44,309 nt of DNA from Actinomycetaceae bacterium (GCA_030524055.1 JAUNHH010000020.1:1-44309), one strand, 5' to 3'. Counted from the first letter of the stretch, positions 1 to 8,955 are shown. Program-made: numbers and translations. The notes: generated from the letters alone by a model not told the origin.

Positions 1-44
1 ATGGTACTGCACCCGAAGGAGTGTGGGAGAGTAGGACACCACCG
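1..44 (+). rRNA. rrf: 5S rRNA, 3' end (partial)
   Basis: The window opens inside the last ~45 bases of a 5S rRNA. The run TGGTACTGCACCC, then GTGTGGGAGAGTAGGACACC, matches the helix IV/V and 3' terminal part of actinobacterial 5S rRNA (compare ...TGTGGGAGAGTAGG...). The exact 3' end is uncertain by a few bases, and the 5' part lies outside the window. An rRNA operon therefore ends here. The short reading frames over it are not genes. Confidence 0.85.
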
Positions 45-64
45 CAACCACACCACAAGAAGAG

Positions 65-100
65 GGAGCCCAGGAGCATTCGATGCTTCTGGGCTCCTTC
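65..100 (+). terminator. rRNA operon terminator hairpin
   Basis: A 15-bp stem, 65-79 paired with 83-97 around a 3-base loop (TCG), carries one G-U pair and the core GGAGCCCAG / CTGGGCTCC. It begins about 20 bases after the 5S rRNA end. The tail is only weakly T-rich (TTCTAC). Confidence 0.8.
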
Positions 101-108
101 TACATCCC

Positions 109-182
109 CCACCCACACCGTTAAGAAAATGCCTAGAACCATTTTTCATACGCGGTGTGGGTGGAGGTTTTTCTGCGTCCAT
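109..182 (+). terminator. second terminator-like inverted repeat
   Basis: CCACCCACACCG (109-120) is an exact reverse complement of CGGTGTGGGTGG (163-174), with a 42-base spacer, followed by AGGTTTTTCT. It is probably a back-up terminator after the rRNA operon. The rest of 183-297 shows nothing recognisable. Confidence 0.6.
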
Positions 183-297
183 AGGCGCGAAAGCCGGGTT
201 TCAAGTTGCACGGCGGCAGCTTTAAGGCCGAACAGAACCAGCACACCCATCTTTCACACGGCATGGTGCCACTCAGCCTCTAGGGGGCGGGGAAGGA

Positions 298-1980
298 TTA
301 ACGCAGAATCCAGCGTAACTCCCATGGCCTTAACACACTTGTCTCGCCATTTTCCTGTGGGTAATTAGAAACCAGGACTTCGCCAGCAGGAATATCGAAT
401 TCCAACATAGCATCCGACATATTTGCTACTGCGTCGAAAATTTGGTTGTCATGCCTACGGCGCACCCACCATAAATGAGGATGGTCCTCATGCAATAACT
501 CGAAATCGCCATTGGTAAGAATAGGACGTTCTTTTCTCAGTTCAATAATGCGGCGATAAAATTCGAAGGGCGATCCCTCAATCCCTACCTGCGCAGCGGC
601 ATTGATGTGCTTATAGTCGGGATTTACGGGGAGGAAGGGTGTAGTGCTACTAAAGCTGGCGTGTTCGCCCTCGTCCCATTGCATGGGTGTGCGCGCATTG
701 TCTCGAGATGACGCAACGATTGCTGGCCATACTGAAGCTGGATCCCCATCGCCCAAGGTCACTCGATCACGCCACGCCCCAAGAGTTTCGACATCGTCAA
801 ACTCAGATATTGAGGACCAGGGGAAATTTCCCATGGCAAGTTCCTCACCCTGGTAGACAAAAGGAGTTCCTTGGTGAGCATGGAGCATACCTGCCCATGC
901 GGTCGCCGATTGTTCCCGATAACTGCTCGACCCGAAACGTGAAACCGGGCGAGGCTGATCGTGATTCGATAAATACAGGGCATTCCACCCTTGCCCCGCC
1001 AAACCTCGACACCAATGAGCGAGATTTGCCTTCATATCAGGAAGGAATAGAGGACGGGGAGAGAACTTATCGCCACCGGCAGTGTCAAGACCCATATGCT
1101 GGAATTGGAATAGCATATCGAGTTCTGCCCGCTCAGGATGTGTCGTGAGAATAGCGTCGTCAACAGTGGCACCCGGGCATTCCCCAATAGTCAGGAAATC
1201 GCGATCTGGATAAGCATCAAAGACTTCGCGACGCATTTCTTGTATCCACTCGTGAAAATGAGGGCCAAAAAAGGCATTTTCTAATCCACCGGGTTCCTGC
1301 GACGCCAGGTTTTCAGGTTTAGAAATACAGTTAATGACATCCATACGGAAACCATCAACTCCACGATCTAGCCAGCGGCGCATCATGGAATAGATTGCCT
1401 GGCGTACGTCAGTATTTTCCCAATTGAGATCGGGCTGACCCGGGGCAAAAAGATGCAGATAATATTCGCCGCTGGGCTCATGCCAACTCCACGCGGGGCC
1501 AGAAAATGCACTGACCCATGAATTCGGTTCATCTCCGCGCCACTGTCCTGGAGCAACATCCGCTGCAACAACATCCTCGCGACCTGGACGCCAGATATAC
1601 CAATCCCGGTATGCGGATGACGGATCCAATGACGCCTGGAACCAAGGATGCTGATCAGAGGTATGGTTCACCACCAAATCCATGACCAGACGGATCCCAT
1701 GGGCGTGGAGCGCGTCAATCAGATCATCAAGATCACCGAGATCCCCAAAGAGGGGGTCAATATCCTCATAGTCACTAATGTCGTAACCGCCGTCAATAAA
1801 AGGGGAGCGATATACCGGAGACAACCAGACTGCGCCAATACCGAGTCGTGCCAAATACGGGACACGTTGGAGAATTCCCCGGATATCACCAATACCATCG
1901 CCATTGGAATCCTGAAATGAGCGTGGGTAGACCTGGTAGATCGTGGCATTACGCCACCATGGTTGTGCGGCTACGCTCAT
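298..1980 (-). CDS. oligo-1,6-glucosidase / alpha-glucosidase (GH13)
   Basis: A 560-residue cytoplasmic GH13 enzyme without a signal peptide, expected to release glucose from isomalto-oligosaccharides or related alpha-glucosides. Visible motifs are DLVVNHT at 101-107 (region I), QPDLNW at 182-187 (the oligo-1,6-glucosidase subfamily hallmark), GFRMDVIN with nucleophile D214, GEC with acid/base E267, and SNHDQ with D341. The Val after D214 is the residue usually found in alpha-1,6-acting members, whereas alpha-1,4 enzymes usually carry Thr. This favours 1,6 specificity and is a family-based inference. The ATG start has AAGGAG nine bases upstream. No transporter or regulator sits beside it, so it is an isolated gene, convergent with the rRNA operon and divergent from uvrB. 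Trehalulose or sucrose-isomerising relatives are the alternative. Confidence 0.88.
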   Translation of the reverse strand: MSVAAQPWWRNATIYQVYPRSFQDSNGDGIGDIRGILQRVPYLARLGIGAVWLSPVYRSPFIDGGYDISDYEDIDPLFGDLGDLDDLIDALHAHGIRLVMDLVVNHTSDQHPWFQASLDPSSAYRDWYIWRPGREDVVAADVAPGQWRGDEPNSWVSAFSGPAWSWHEPSGEYYLHLFAPGQPDLNWENTDVRQAIYSMMRRWLDRGVDGFRMDVINCISKPENLASQEPGGLENAFFGPHFHEWIQEMRREVFDAYPDRDFLTIGECPGATVDDAILTTHPERAELDMLFQFQHMGLDTAGGDKFSPRPLFLPDMKANLAHWCRGLAGQGWNALYLSNHDQPRPVSRFGSSSYREQSATAWAGMLHAHQGTPFVYQGEELAMGNFPWSSISEFDDVETLGAWRDRVTLGDGDPASVWPAIVASSRDNARTPMQWDEGEHASFSSTTPFLPVNPDYKHINAAAQVGIEGSPFEFYRRIIELRKERPILTNGDFELLHEDHPHLWWVRRRHDNQIFDAVANMSDAMLEFDIPAGEVLVSNYPQENGETSVLRPWELRWILR

Positions 1981-2078
1981 TGCTCATAACTCCTTCCTCG
2001 AATGGCCTCTTTCGGCCTCGTTCTAGGATGCCACGTCCAGAGAGGATATGTGTAGTGTGCCTTTACGATTCCTTCATG

Positions 2079-2092
2079 CGAACACCTGTGCG
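2079..2092. promoter_or_regulatory. candidate LexA (SOS) box upstream of uvrB
   Basis: CGAACACCTGTGCG differs by one half-site base from the actinobacterial SOS palindrome CGAAC-n4-GTTCG. It lies 54 bases before the uvrB start. A closely related and better palindrome precedes uvrA, which supports the reading. Confidence 0.55.
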
Positions 2093-2132
2093 ACGCGCTG
2101 AGCGCAGGGATGCTCCTCGCCTGAAATGCCAC

Positions 2133-2138
2133 TACCGT
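2133..2138 (+). promoter_or_regulatory. -10 element for leaderless uvrB
   Basis: TACCGT fits TAnnnT and ends 7 bases before the uvrB GTG, so transcription would begin at the start codon. The GAGG at 2141-2144 is only one base from the GTG, too close to act as a ribosome binding site. Confidence 0.45.
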
Positions 2139-2145
2139 TAGAGGA

Positions 2146-4224
2146 GTGACTACGGATCGGATTTTGCGCGCACAACATCGCTTTGAAGTGGTGTCCGAAT
2201 ATTCGCCGTCTGGGGATCAACCCAAGGCCATTCGGGAACTTGCCGCCCGTATTCGTGATGGTGAGGGCGATGTTGTTCTTCTTGGTGCTACGGGCACAGG
2301 CAAATCAGCGACAACAGCCTGGCTGATCGAAGAATTGCAGCGCCCCGCCCTCGTTATGGCACCAAATAAAACTCTTGCTGCGCAATTGGCATCCGAATTC
2401 CGCGAACTCCTGCCGCATAACGCCGTCGAATACTTCGTCAGCTACTACGACTACTACCAACCTGAAGCCTACGTTCCTCAAACGGATACCTTTATCGAAA
2501 AGGACTCCTCGATTAACTCCGAAGTGGAACGTCTCCGGCACTCCGCGACGAATTCACTGTTAACGCGCCGCGATACTGTTGTGGTTTCCTCCGTATCCTG
2601 TATTTACGGCCTGGGTACGCCAGAAGAATATGTCGCACGAATGGTAGAACTCGAAGTTGGTATGCAGATTGATCGCGATGACCTATTGCGTTCATTTGTT
2701 GCCATGCAATATGTCCGCAATGACTTGGCTTTTACGCGAGGAACATTCCGGGCGCGCGGAGATACGGTTGAAATAATTCCTGTCTACGAAGAACTCGCTG
2801 TGAGAATTGAACTCTTTGGCGACGAAATTGAGGCGCTCTCTCTTCTGCACCCTGTGACAGGTGATGTCCTGGATTCCGTTGATCATGTCTACCTTTTCCC
2901 CGCCTCTCACTATGTGGCCGGGGAAGAACGAATGCAACGAGCTTTAGAGTCCATCGAAGAAGAACTCGCTGAGCGCCTCGAATTCTTTGAATCCCGTGGG
3001 AAACTGCTCGAAGCACAGCGCCTGCGAATGCGCACCACCTTCGATTTAGAAATGCTTCGTGAAATTGGTTCCTGCGCAGGCGTAGAAAACTATTCACGCC
3101 ATATTGATGGGCGAGGACCCGGCACTGCGCCAAATACATTACTCGACTATTTCCCCGATGACTTCCTCCTCGTCATCGATGAATCCCACGTGACTGTGCC
3201 ACAAATTGGTGCCATGTTCGAAGGCGATATGTCACGTAAACGTACCCTTGTTGAACATGGATTCCGCTTGCCATCAGCCATGGATAATCGTCCCCTGAAA
3301 TGGGATGAGTTTGTCGAGCGCATTGGGCAAACTGTTTACCTCTCAGCCACCCCTGGACCCTATGAATTAGAACGATCTGATGGTGTTGTTGAACAGATTA
3401 TCCGTCCTACCGGGCTGGTGGATCCCAAGGTCATTGTCAAACCCACAAAGGGCCAAATTGACGATCTCCTCGAAGAAGTCCGGACCAGAGTTGAACGCAA
3501 TGAGCGCATTCTTGTCACGACCCTGACAAAGAAAATGGCGGAAGACCTGACGACATATTTAGCGGAAAGGGGAGTACGAGTTGAGTATCTCCATTCCGAT
3601 GTCGATACCTTGCGTAGGGTCGAATTACTTCGTGAGTTACGGCAGGGAACATTTGATGTGCTTGTGGGAATTAACCTGCTGCGGGAAGGATTGGATCTAC
3701 CAGAAGTGTCATTGGTGTCAATCCTTGATGCCGATAAAGAAGGTTTCCTGCGGTCAACGCGATCTCTCATCCAGACCATTGGGCGCGCGGCGCGTAATGT
3801 GTCCGGTGAAGTCCATATGTACGCCGATTCCCTGACCGATTCAATGAATGCGGCCATTGCGGAAACTGAGCGGCGCCGCGAAATTCAGATCGCCTACAAC
3901 ACTGAACATGGCATTGATCCCCAGCCATTGCGGAAGAAGATTGCTGACGTCACAGATATGTTGGCACGCGAGCAGGTGGATACCGAAGATTTGCTTGCGG
4001 GTGGGTATCGCAAGGAAGGGGCAGCGTCGTCTGCAGGTGCTGGCGCATCAACGAGGGCGAAGCTCGCTGGTGCGGCACAGGAAGAACTCGAAGCACTCAT
4101 TAGTGAACTCAGCGATCAGATGATGGCCGCCGCTCAGGACTTGCAATTTGAAGTCGCTGCACGCCTTCGCGACGAGGTTGCTGAACTCAAAAAGGAACTG
4201 CGGCAAATGCGTGCCGCCAATTAG
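2146..4224 (+). CDS. uvrB: excinuclease ABC subunit B
   Basis: UvrB, 692 residues, the usual length. It is the DNA-damage-verifying helicase of nucleotide excision repair, loaded by UvrA and then binding UvrC. Walker A GATGTGKS is at 47-54. The beta-hairpin region [19 protein letters not shown] follows, then DESH helicase motif II near 347 and the QTIGRAARN motif VI. A C-terminal UVR coiled coil for UvrC binding includes [23 protein letters not shown] at 2146 is preferred because the protein starts at the usual distance from [12 protein letters not shown], and because a -10 element sits 7 bases upstream (leaderless). A LexA-box candidate lies at 2079-2092. Codons 66-70 contain one copy of the recurrent 12-mer CCCCGCCCTCGT, encoding RPALV. 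Confidence 0.98.
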   Translation: MTTDRILRAQHRFEVVSEYSPSGDQPKAIRELAARIRDGEGDVVLLGATGTGKSATTAWLIEELQRPALVMAPNKTLAAQLASEFRELLPHNAVEYFVSYYDYYQPEAYVPQTDTFIEKDSSINSEVERLRHSATNSLLTRRDTVVVSSVSCIYGLGTPEEYVARMVELEVGMQIDRDDLLRSFVAMQYVRNDLAFTRGTFRARGDTVEIIPVYEELAVRIELFGDEIEALSLLHPVTGDVLDSVDHVYLFPASHYVAGEERMQRALESIEEELAERLEFFESRGKLLEAQRLRMRTTFDLEMLREIGSCAGVENYSRHIDGRGPGTAPNTLLDYFPDDFLLVIDESHVTVPQIGAMFEGDMSRKRTLVEHGFRLPSAMDNRPLKWDEFVERIGQTVYLSATPGPYELERSDGVVEQIIRPTGLVDPKVIVKPTKGQIDDLLEEVRTRVERNERILVTTLTKKMAEDLTTYLAERGVRVEYLHSDVDTLRRVELLRELRQGTFDVLVGINLLREGLDLPEVSLVSILDADKEGFLRSTRSLIQTIGRAARNVSGEVHMYADSLTDSMNAAIAETERRREIQIAYNTEHGIDPQPLRKKIADVTDMLAREQVDTEDLLAGGYRKEGAASSAGAGASTRAKLAGAAQEELEALISELSDQMMAAAQDLQFEVAARLRDEVAELKKELRQMRAAN
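2343..2354 (+). repeat. 12-mer CCCCGYCCTCGT, copy 1
   Basis: CCCCGCCCTCGT preceded by G, inside uvrB (frame encodes P-A-L-V). One of 13 exact copies in the window. Confidence 0.85.
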
Positions 4225-4320
4225 CATCATCGTGACAGTGGTATTCCTGACAGGGCAGATGAAGGTATAAGCGTGTTTGGAGCCACGCCCACTTACCTCG
4301 GCAGGCGAATCTGGCCACTG

Positions 4321-4326
4321 TAGAAT
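4321..4326 (+). promoter_or_regulatory. putative -10 element for the riboswitch-terC transcript
   Basis: TAGAAT ends about 6 bases before the first aptamer stem, which is where a transcript starting at the riboswitch would need its -10. No good -35 is visible. Confidence 0.4.
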
Positions 4327-4331
4327 GGCAT

Positions 4332-4444
4332 GCGAGGGGAGTAATCCCGCCAAGTATGACGCCGTCAGTACGGCACTCTGCGGAATGAGTTTATTGGAGT
4401 GCCCGGTGTTATCGCCCCAAATATGGGGTGGGAAGAGACCTCGT
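4332..4444 (+). ncRNA. yybP-ykoY manganese riboswitch aptamer
   Basis: The region shows the yybP-ykoY signature in order. First comes a closing stem, CGAGG (4333-4337) paired with CCTCG (4439-4443). GGGGAGTA follows at 4337-4344, then GCCGTCAGTACGGC at about 4361-4374. Next is ATGAGTTTATTGGAGTGCCC, corresponding to the conserved UGAGUUUAUUGGAG element, and GAGACC at the 3' end. This family binds Mn2+ and activates exporters of the TerC, MntP or P-type ATPase kind. The downstream gene is terC, followed by a P-type ATPase, which fits exactly. The short stretch to the GTG at 4475 (SD GAGAGG at 4463-4468) probably forms the expression platform. Whether it acts on translation or termination cannot be told by eye. 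Confidence 0.88.
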
Positions 4445-4474
4445 TAATGCTCCCGTCGATTTGAGAGGTTCCCT

Positions 4475-5500
4475 GTGGAAGTTCACGCATTGGGATGGAT
4501 TGCCCTTGCGGTTGTTGTGCTGGTCCTGATTACAGTTGACATTGTTGGCCATGTGCGCACACCGCACGCGCCAACATTAAAAGAAGCGGCATGGTGGTCA
4601 ACTGGATATATTCTCCTTGGCCTCGGATTCACACTTATTGTGTGGTACTTCTGGGGCGCCCAATATGCAGGAGAATACCTCGCAGGATTCTTGACGGAAA
4701 AGGCGTTATCCCTCGATAACCTCTTTGTGTTCATTATTATTATGGCCTCTTTCCGTGTGCCCCGAAACTTCCAGCAAAAAGCCTTACTTTCCGGCATTAT
4801 TATTGCCCTGGTAATGCGACTTGTCTTTATTATCGTGGGCGCCGCAATTATTGAGCGATTCTCCTGGGTCTTCTTTATCTTTGGTGCATGGCTGCTGTGG
4901 ACCGCGTGGACGCAAGCCCGTGAAGGCGTAGAAGACGACGGAATTCACGATGAATACCACGAGAATTCCTTTGTCCGCCAGATGCGCAAACTTTTCCCTG
5001 TGACCGATGGTTTTATTGGCCAGAAATTCCTTCATCGTCACGGTGGCAAGACCTACATCACCCCAATGCTTTTGGTGGTCTTCGCACTTGGATCAGCAGA
5101 CCTCATGTTTGCTTTTGACTCGATCCCTGCCATCTTTGGTCTGACCCACGAGCCCTACCTGGTTTTTGCCGCTAACGCCTTTGCTCTTCTGGGCTTGCGT
5201 CAGCTGTACTTCCTGGTCGATGGTCTACTCGAACGCCTTGTCTACCTGCACTATGGCCTCGCAGCAATCCTCGCCTTTATTGGTGTGAAACTGATTCTCC
5301 ACGCTCTGCACGAGAATACGCTGCCCTTCCTCAACGGCGGACAGCCAATTCATGCCGTTCCTGAAATCGAGATCATTCCTTCGCTGCTCTTTATTCTCGG
5401 CACCGTTATTGTCACCGTCGTGGCATCAATGATGTCGTCGAAGAAACCAAAGATCAGCTCCGCCTCTGAAGGTCCTGTTCAGGTCGAGAAAGATAACTGA
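4475..5500 (+). CDS. TerC-family membrane protein (Mn2+ exporter)
   Basis: A 341-residue integral membrane protein with about eight hydrophobic segments. TerC signatures are EKALSLDNLFVF at about 75-86 and GSADLMFAFDSIPAIFGLTH at about 206-225, whose acidic residues lie in the membrane and are proposed to bind the metal. Bacterial TerC proteins under yybP-ykoY control (Alx, MeeF/MeeY types) export Mn2+ and may metalate secreted proteins. The GTG start has GAGAGG six bases upstream. The polar C-terminal tail (about 318-341) looks cytoplasmic. It is first in a two-gene operon with a P-type ATPase starting 3 bases after its stop. Mn2+ export is inferred from the riboswitch. Confidence 0.9.
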   Translation: MEVHALGWIALAVVVLVLITVDIVGHVRTPHAPTLKEAAWWSTGYILLGLGFTLIVWYFWGAQYAGEYLAGFLTEKALSLDNLFVFIIIMASFRVPRNFQQKALLSGIIIALVMRLVFIIVGAAIIERFSWVFFIFGAWLLWTAWTQAREGVEDDGIHDEYHENSFVRQMRKLFPVTDGFIGQKFLHRHGGKTYITPMLLVVFALGSADLMFAFDSIPAIFGLTHEPYLVFAANAFALLGLRQLYFLVDGLLERLVYLHYGLAAILAFIGVKLILHALHENTLPFLNGGQPIHAVPEIEIIPSLLFILGTVIVTVVASMMSSKKPKISSASEGPVQVEKDN

Positions 5501-5503
5501 CAC

Positions 5504-7882
5504 ATGAGTGAAGCCCCTCCCCAGATACGTCATGACCACCAGGGACTGACATCCCCGGAAGTTGAGCAGCGTATAAGGGAGGGGCTCACTAATGTCGTTG
5601 ATCTACCAACGTCGCGTTCCCTTGCTTCTATCGCTCGGGAAAATATCCTCACCCTTTTTAATGGCATTCTCTCTGTCGCTCTGATTGTCGTTCTTGTTTT
5701 TGGCTCCTGGCGAGATGCACTCTTTGCCGGGGTCATGATTATTAACTCCCTCATTGGGATTATTTCTGAATACCGCGCAAAAAGAACCCTAGATTCCCTG
5801 GCTATTGTTGATGCCCCTAAGGCCACAGTGATTCGCAATGGTGAGGAAAAGGAAGTTCTGACCCATGAGGTGGTCAAAGATGACGTCCTCCGCCTTGCAC
5901 TAGGGGATAGCGTTCCTGTTGATGGGCCTGTTTTATCCTCTGAAGGGCTAGAAGTAGACGAGTCCATGCTGACTGGTGAATCTCGGCCGGTGCGCAAAAA
6001 CGAGGACGATAACGTACTTGCTGGCACCTCCGTTGTTGCTGGTAGCGCTATTATTCGTGCCGAGAAAGTCGGCGAAGAACTCTACGCCCAGGGCATTGCC
6101 CGCCAAGCACGTACCTTCTCTTTAGCGACCTCTGAAATTCAACAGGGAGTCAATACTGTCCTGCGGTGGATCTCCTGGGGGATTATTCCCCTCGTGGCGC
6201 TTACCCTCTGGTCACAACAACGTCTCTCCGCCGATCTTGGACTTGAAGGTTGGCAGCATGCCCTGATTTTGGCCGTAGCTGCGGCCGTTGGCATGATCCC
6301 ACAGGGGCTGGTCCTCTTAACATCAATGAATTTCGCTATTGGTGCGGCCACACTGGCTAGGCGTAATGTCCTGGTCCAAGAACTACCTGCAGTGGAAGTC
6401 CTGGCCCGTGTTGATGCGTTATGTCTTGATAAAACCGGCACCTTGACGACGGGTGGTATTTCCCTAGGAGAAATCCGACCACTGACACCGCAGCACACTG
6501 AGGAGCAGATTCGCTGTGCTTTGGTGACACTTGCCGGCGAAGGAGCAAATCCTACAGCCCAGGCCCTACTTCAGGGCTTGGAAGGGGTGCAGGCGTGGAA
6601 TGATCCGAACCCCGCCCTCGTGCCATTTTCTTCTGCACGAAAGTGGTCCGGATGGTCTGGAGGGGACCACGGCACGTGGATTCTTGGTGCTCCAGAAATC
6701 GTCCTTGACAATGCCAACGACGCCGAGGACGCACTGACACAGGTGAATGCCATTGCAGATGAAGGGCGCCGCGTTGTTGCCCTTGTCTATTCGGCTCAGC
6801 CTTTACCTGAGGACACCTTGCCTGAGAATGGTCATGCGGTTGCACTGGTCATTCTTGATGAGGAATTGCGTGGCGATGCCCATGACACTCTGGCCTGGTT
6901 TAGAGATCAGGGTGTGCGTGTGCGTGTGATTTCCGGTGACAATGCGCGAACAGTGGGTGCTCTTGCACGTCGTCTGGGGTTGACTGCCCCTGATGGGACG
7001 CCCGCACGCGCGGTGGATGCTCGCACCCTCCCAGAGGATATGGAAGGCGAGGCTTTTAGGACGGCTATTCGAGACGCTGATGTTTTTGGCCGTGTGACCC
7101 CGGAACAGAAACGGGCAATAGTGCGGAGTTTGCAAGCTGATGGGCATTGCGTGGCGATGACGGGCGATGGCGTCAATGATGCACTTGCGTTGAAGGATGC
7201 AGATTTAGGTATTGCGATGGGCAATGCTGCCAGAGCAACGAAAGCCGTCGCTCAGGTGATTTTATTAGATGGGCTTTTCTCAGTTCTTCCTGAGGTTGTG
7301 GCACGAGGGCGGCGCATTATTGCCAATATGGAAAGGGTCTCGTCGCTTTTCTTCGCTAAAACGACGTACGCCCTTCTTCTGGTCGTTTTTACCTCTATTT
7401 TTGCTTGGCAATTCCCCTTCCTGCCACGCCACTATTCCTACATTGGTCAACTGACCATTGGTATTCCCGCATTCTTTATTGCTTTGGCACCAAATACAAG
7501 AATCTATCGGCCAGGGTTCCTTAAACGCACGCTCTTTTTAGCAATCCCAGTGGGGACAATTTTGGCTACTGCTGCCCTTGTGTCCTATTCGCTGATTGGA
7601 AGAGGAACATCCGCAGGAAGTAGCGCAGCAGTAGTGACAATGAGTATTGGCGCATTGTGGCTCCTGTCTGTTACAGCCAGGCCCCTTGTCCCTTGGCGAA
7701 TCGCCCTTTTGCTGGCTGCAGCAACCGCCGTTATTGCAGGAGTTGCCTTCCCTGTGAGCCAAGATTTCTTTGAGCTTCATTGGCCAACAAGTGATCACTG
7801 GGTGATTATTGGTGTGTGCGCAGTGGTGGAATGTGCGTTGATTGAAGCTGTCAATCAGTGGCGCAGACGGGTCATGCAGTAA
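5504..7882 (+). CDS. cation-translocating P-type ATPase (CtpE-like, Mn2+/Ca2+)
   Basis: A 792-residue P-type ATPase of the actinobacterial CtpE group. It has the TGES actuator motif at 157-160 and IPQGL in the core membrane helix at 265-269, in place of the P2-type PEGL motif. DKTGTLT carries the phosphorylated D309, TGDGVND is near 551-557, and a C-terminal bundle of about six helices begins near 610. There is no N-terminal heavy-metal (CxxC) domain, and the membrane core lacks the CPC motif of Cu/Zn pumps. Relatives move Ca2+, and a streptococcal riboswitch-controlled homologue exports Mn2+. Position behind an Mn riboswitch and terC favours Mn2+ (or Ca2+) export. The gene starts 3 bases after terC with little SD, so coupled translation is likely. 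It carries a 12-mer copy at 6610-6621. Confidence 0.88.
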   Translation: MSEAPPQIRHDHQGLTSPEVEQRIREGLTNVVDLPTSRSLASIARENILTLFNGILSVALIVVLVFGSWRDALFAGVMIINSLIGIISEYRAKRTLDSLAIVDAPKATVIRNGEEKEVLTHEVVKDDVLRLALGDSVPVDGPVLSSEGLEVDESMLTGESRPVRKNEDDNVLAGTSVVAGSAIIRAEKVGEELYAQGIARQARTFSLATSEIQQGVNTVLRWISWGIIPLVALTLWSQQRLSADLGLEGWQHALILAVAAAVGMIPQGLVLLTSMNFAIGAATLARRNVLVQELPAVEVLARVDALCLDKTGTLTTGGISLGEIRPLTPQHTEEQIRCALVTLAGEGANPTAQALLQGLEGVQAWNDPNPALVPFSSARKWSGWSGGDHGTWILGAPEIVLDNANDAEDALTQVNAIADEGRRVVALVYSAQPLPEDTLPENGHAVALVILDEELRGDAHDTLAWFRDQGVRVRVISGDNARTVGALARRLGLTAPDGTPARAVDARTLPEDMEGEAFRTAIRDADVFGRVTPEQKRAIVRSLQADGHCVAMTGDGVNDALALKDADLGIAMGNAARATKAVAQVILLDGLFSVLPEVVARGRRIIANMERVSSLFFAKTTYALLLVVFTSIFAWQFPFLPRHYSYIGQLTIGIPAFFIALAPNTRIYRPGFLKRTLFLAIPVGTILATAALVSYSLIGRGTSAGSSAAVVTMSIGALWLLSVTARPLVPWRIALLLAAATAVIAGVAFPVSQDFFELHWPTSDHWVIIGVCAVVECALIEAVNQWRRRVMQ
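6610..6621 (+). repeat. 12-mer CCCCGYCCTCGT, copy 2
   Basis: CCCCGCCCTCGT inside the P-type ATPase gene (encodes N-P-A-L-V), in the ATP-binding domain where sequence is least constrained. Confidence 0.85.
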
Positions 7883-7905
7883 ACGTACCGTAGTAAAGGC
7901 ATAGA

Positions 7906-7918
7906 TGCCCTGAGGGCA
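7906..7918 (+). terminator. short hairpin after the ATPase gene
   Basis: TGCCC-TGA-GGGCA, followed by CCACTTTCTT. The stem is short and the T-tract poor, so this is a weak terminator candidate. Confidence 0.35.
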
Positions 7919-7925
7919 CCACTTT

Positions 7926-7954
7926 CTTAATCGTGAACATCGTTCACAATTAAG
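7926..7954. promoter_or_regulatory. near-perfect 29-bp palindrome, candidate operator
   Basis: CTTAATCGTGAAC (7926-7938) and GTTCACAATTAAG (7942-7954) form 13-base arms with one mismatch around ATC. It lies 45 bases before the 221-residue membrane protein gene and overlaps a possible -35 (TTCACA). The 3-base centre differs from the 4-base centre of the SOS boxes here, so LexA is unlikely. Confidence 0.5.
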
Positions 7955-7998
7955 GTAGGGTGAACTATCTCCGTTGAGATCTCTTGAAGGGAGGGCTA

Positions 7999-8664
7999 GT
8001 GAATTCTCGGAATGCTCGGCTAGGGATGACAGCCGGATTGATGGCCACCTGGTTGATCTACCTGTCGGATGTACTTATCGGTATTGGGGCTCCCTTTGGA
8101 AGTGGCTTTTGGCTGGGAATGAGCGAACTGCCGCGGTGGCGTATTGACCTGCCTGGTTATGCCTTATTTCTCTTCCCACTGGTTGCCATAAGCCTGTATG
8201 TCTTTGCTATTGGCCTTAAGGCAAGGTGGTTGGGGGTGGCCGGGGTCTGGATGCTCACCACAATATGCGTATTTTTGCATTCCAGTTACTTCTATTTTGC
8301 TGCTGTTTCCAGACGCTTCGCACAGCATCCGTCAGTGGAAATGAAGGCCATTCTGGATGAATTTAGCCAGGTTAAGGATATTCCGATGATGCTCTATTTT
8401 TCGGGAATGTCTATCCTGCTAATCGTTGTGGTTGTGTTGATCCTGAGAGGAAAAACTATTTACCCGTGGTGGCTGGTTTTTCTCACCCCAATTACTGGAA
8501 TAGTTCTAAGCACCGCTATTAAAGCTATCGATCTCCGGCTATATGGTCTTCTCCAACCAGTACTTATCCCAGCGTTCTGGTTTGCGTTAATGCTGACAGT
8601 GGGAATGGTGTATATAAGGAAAAACTATGTTGAGGTTATGCCGCCCCGCGATGGGGCGACATAA
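7999..8664 (+). CDS. six-helix membrane protein of unknown function
   Basis: A 221-residue protein with about six hydrophobic segments (roughly 8-30, 48-72, 75-100, 135-155, 162-182 and 190-210), separated by one polar loop containing SRRFAQHPSVEMKAILDEFSQ. No catalytic motif is seen and I do not assign a family, although it resembles the DUF6796-type small membrane proteins of Gram-positive bacteria. GTG 7999 is chosen because GGGAGG (7989-7994) lies five bases upstream, whereas the earlier in-frame TTG at 7984 has no ribosome binding site. A hairpin within its last codons (8642-8658, CGCCCC/GGGGCG) may serve as terminator. The palindrome at 7926-7954 suggests dedicated regulation. Confidence 0.7.
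   Translation: MNSRNARLGMTAGLMATWLIYLSDVLIGIGAPFGSGFWLGMSELPRWRIDLPGYALFLFPLVAISLYVFAIGLKARWLGVAGVWMLTTICVFLHSSYFYFAAVSRRFAQHPSVEMKAILDEFSQVKDIPMMLYFSGMSILLIVVVVLILRGKTIYPWWLVFLTPITGIVLSTAIKAIDLRLYGLLQPVLIPAFWFALMLTVGMVYIRKNYVEVMPPRDGAT
8642..8658. terminator. hairpin between convergent genes
   Basis: CGCCCC-GCGAT-GGGGCG overlaps the end of the membrane-protein gene, six bases before the convergent yciI-like stop. It has no T-tract, so it is only a candidate bidirectional stop. Confidence 0.35.
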
Positions 8665-8670
8665 CAATAA

Positions 8671-8955
8671 CTAGAAGAGTGAACCGAGAACTGGATTCCA
8701 CTCGCGAATAGTGCGAGATTCGATGACTCCGGCAATGGCAAAAGGATCAGCGTCGAGAAGTTCAGCGACTTTTTCCGCGCTTTCTGTGCGGAAAAGAAGG
8801 AGCGCTCCAGGACCTGAACCCACCCATGGGCCTGATCCCAGGTTGACGCCATCCTCGGCAAGGGAAGAAAGATACGCCCGGTGATCAGGGCGAATCTCAT
8901 CCATTGTGGCTCCAGCGTCGGCGCGATACACATACTCAATAGCAAAAATACTCAT
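8671..8955 (-). CDS. YciI-like (YCII domain) protein
   Basis: A 94-residue YCII-family protein. It starts MSIFAIEYVY and carries the family His in RPDHRAYL (H25) and an Asp in LAEDG (D36), the pair thought to form the active site of this ferredoxin-like fold. The substrate is unknown, and members are often written off as dehydratase-like. A longer reading frame extends upstream, but the conserved domain begins exactly at ATG 8955. A TACCCT -10 on the minus strand (8962-8967) lies 6 bases before that ATG, so the transcript is probably leaderless. It is divergent from the alpha/beta hydrolase, with about 80 bases between them. Confidence 0.85.
   Translation of the reverse strand: MSIFAIEYVYRADAGATMDEIRPDHRAYLSSLAEDGVNLGSGPWVGSGPGALLLFRTESAEKVAELLDADPFAIAGVIESRTIREWNPVLGSLF

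Noticed and set aside
7926-7954. The palindrome as a third SOS box
   Set aside because: Its GAAC/GTTC arms are separated by 3 bases rather than 4 and it continues far beyond them, so LexA is unlikely.
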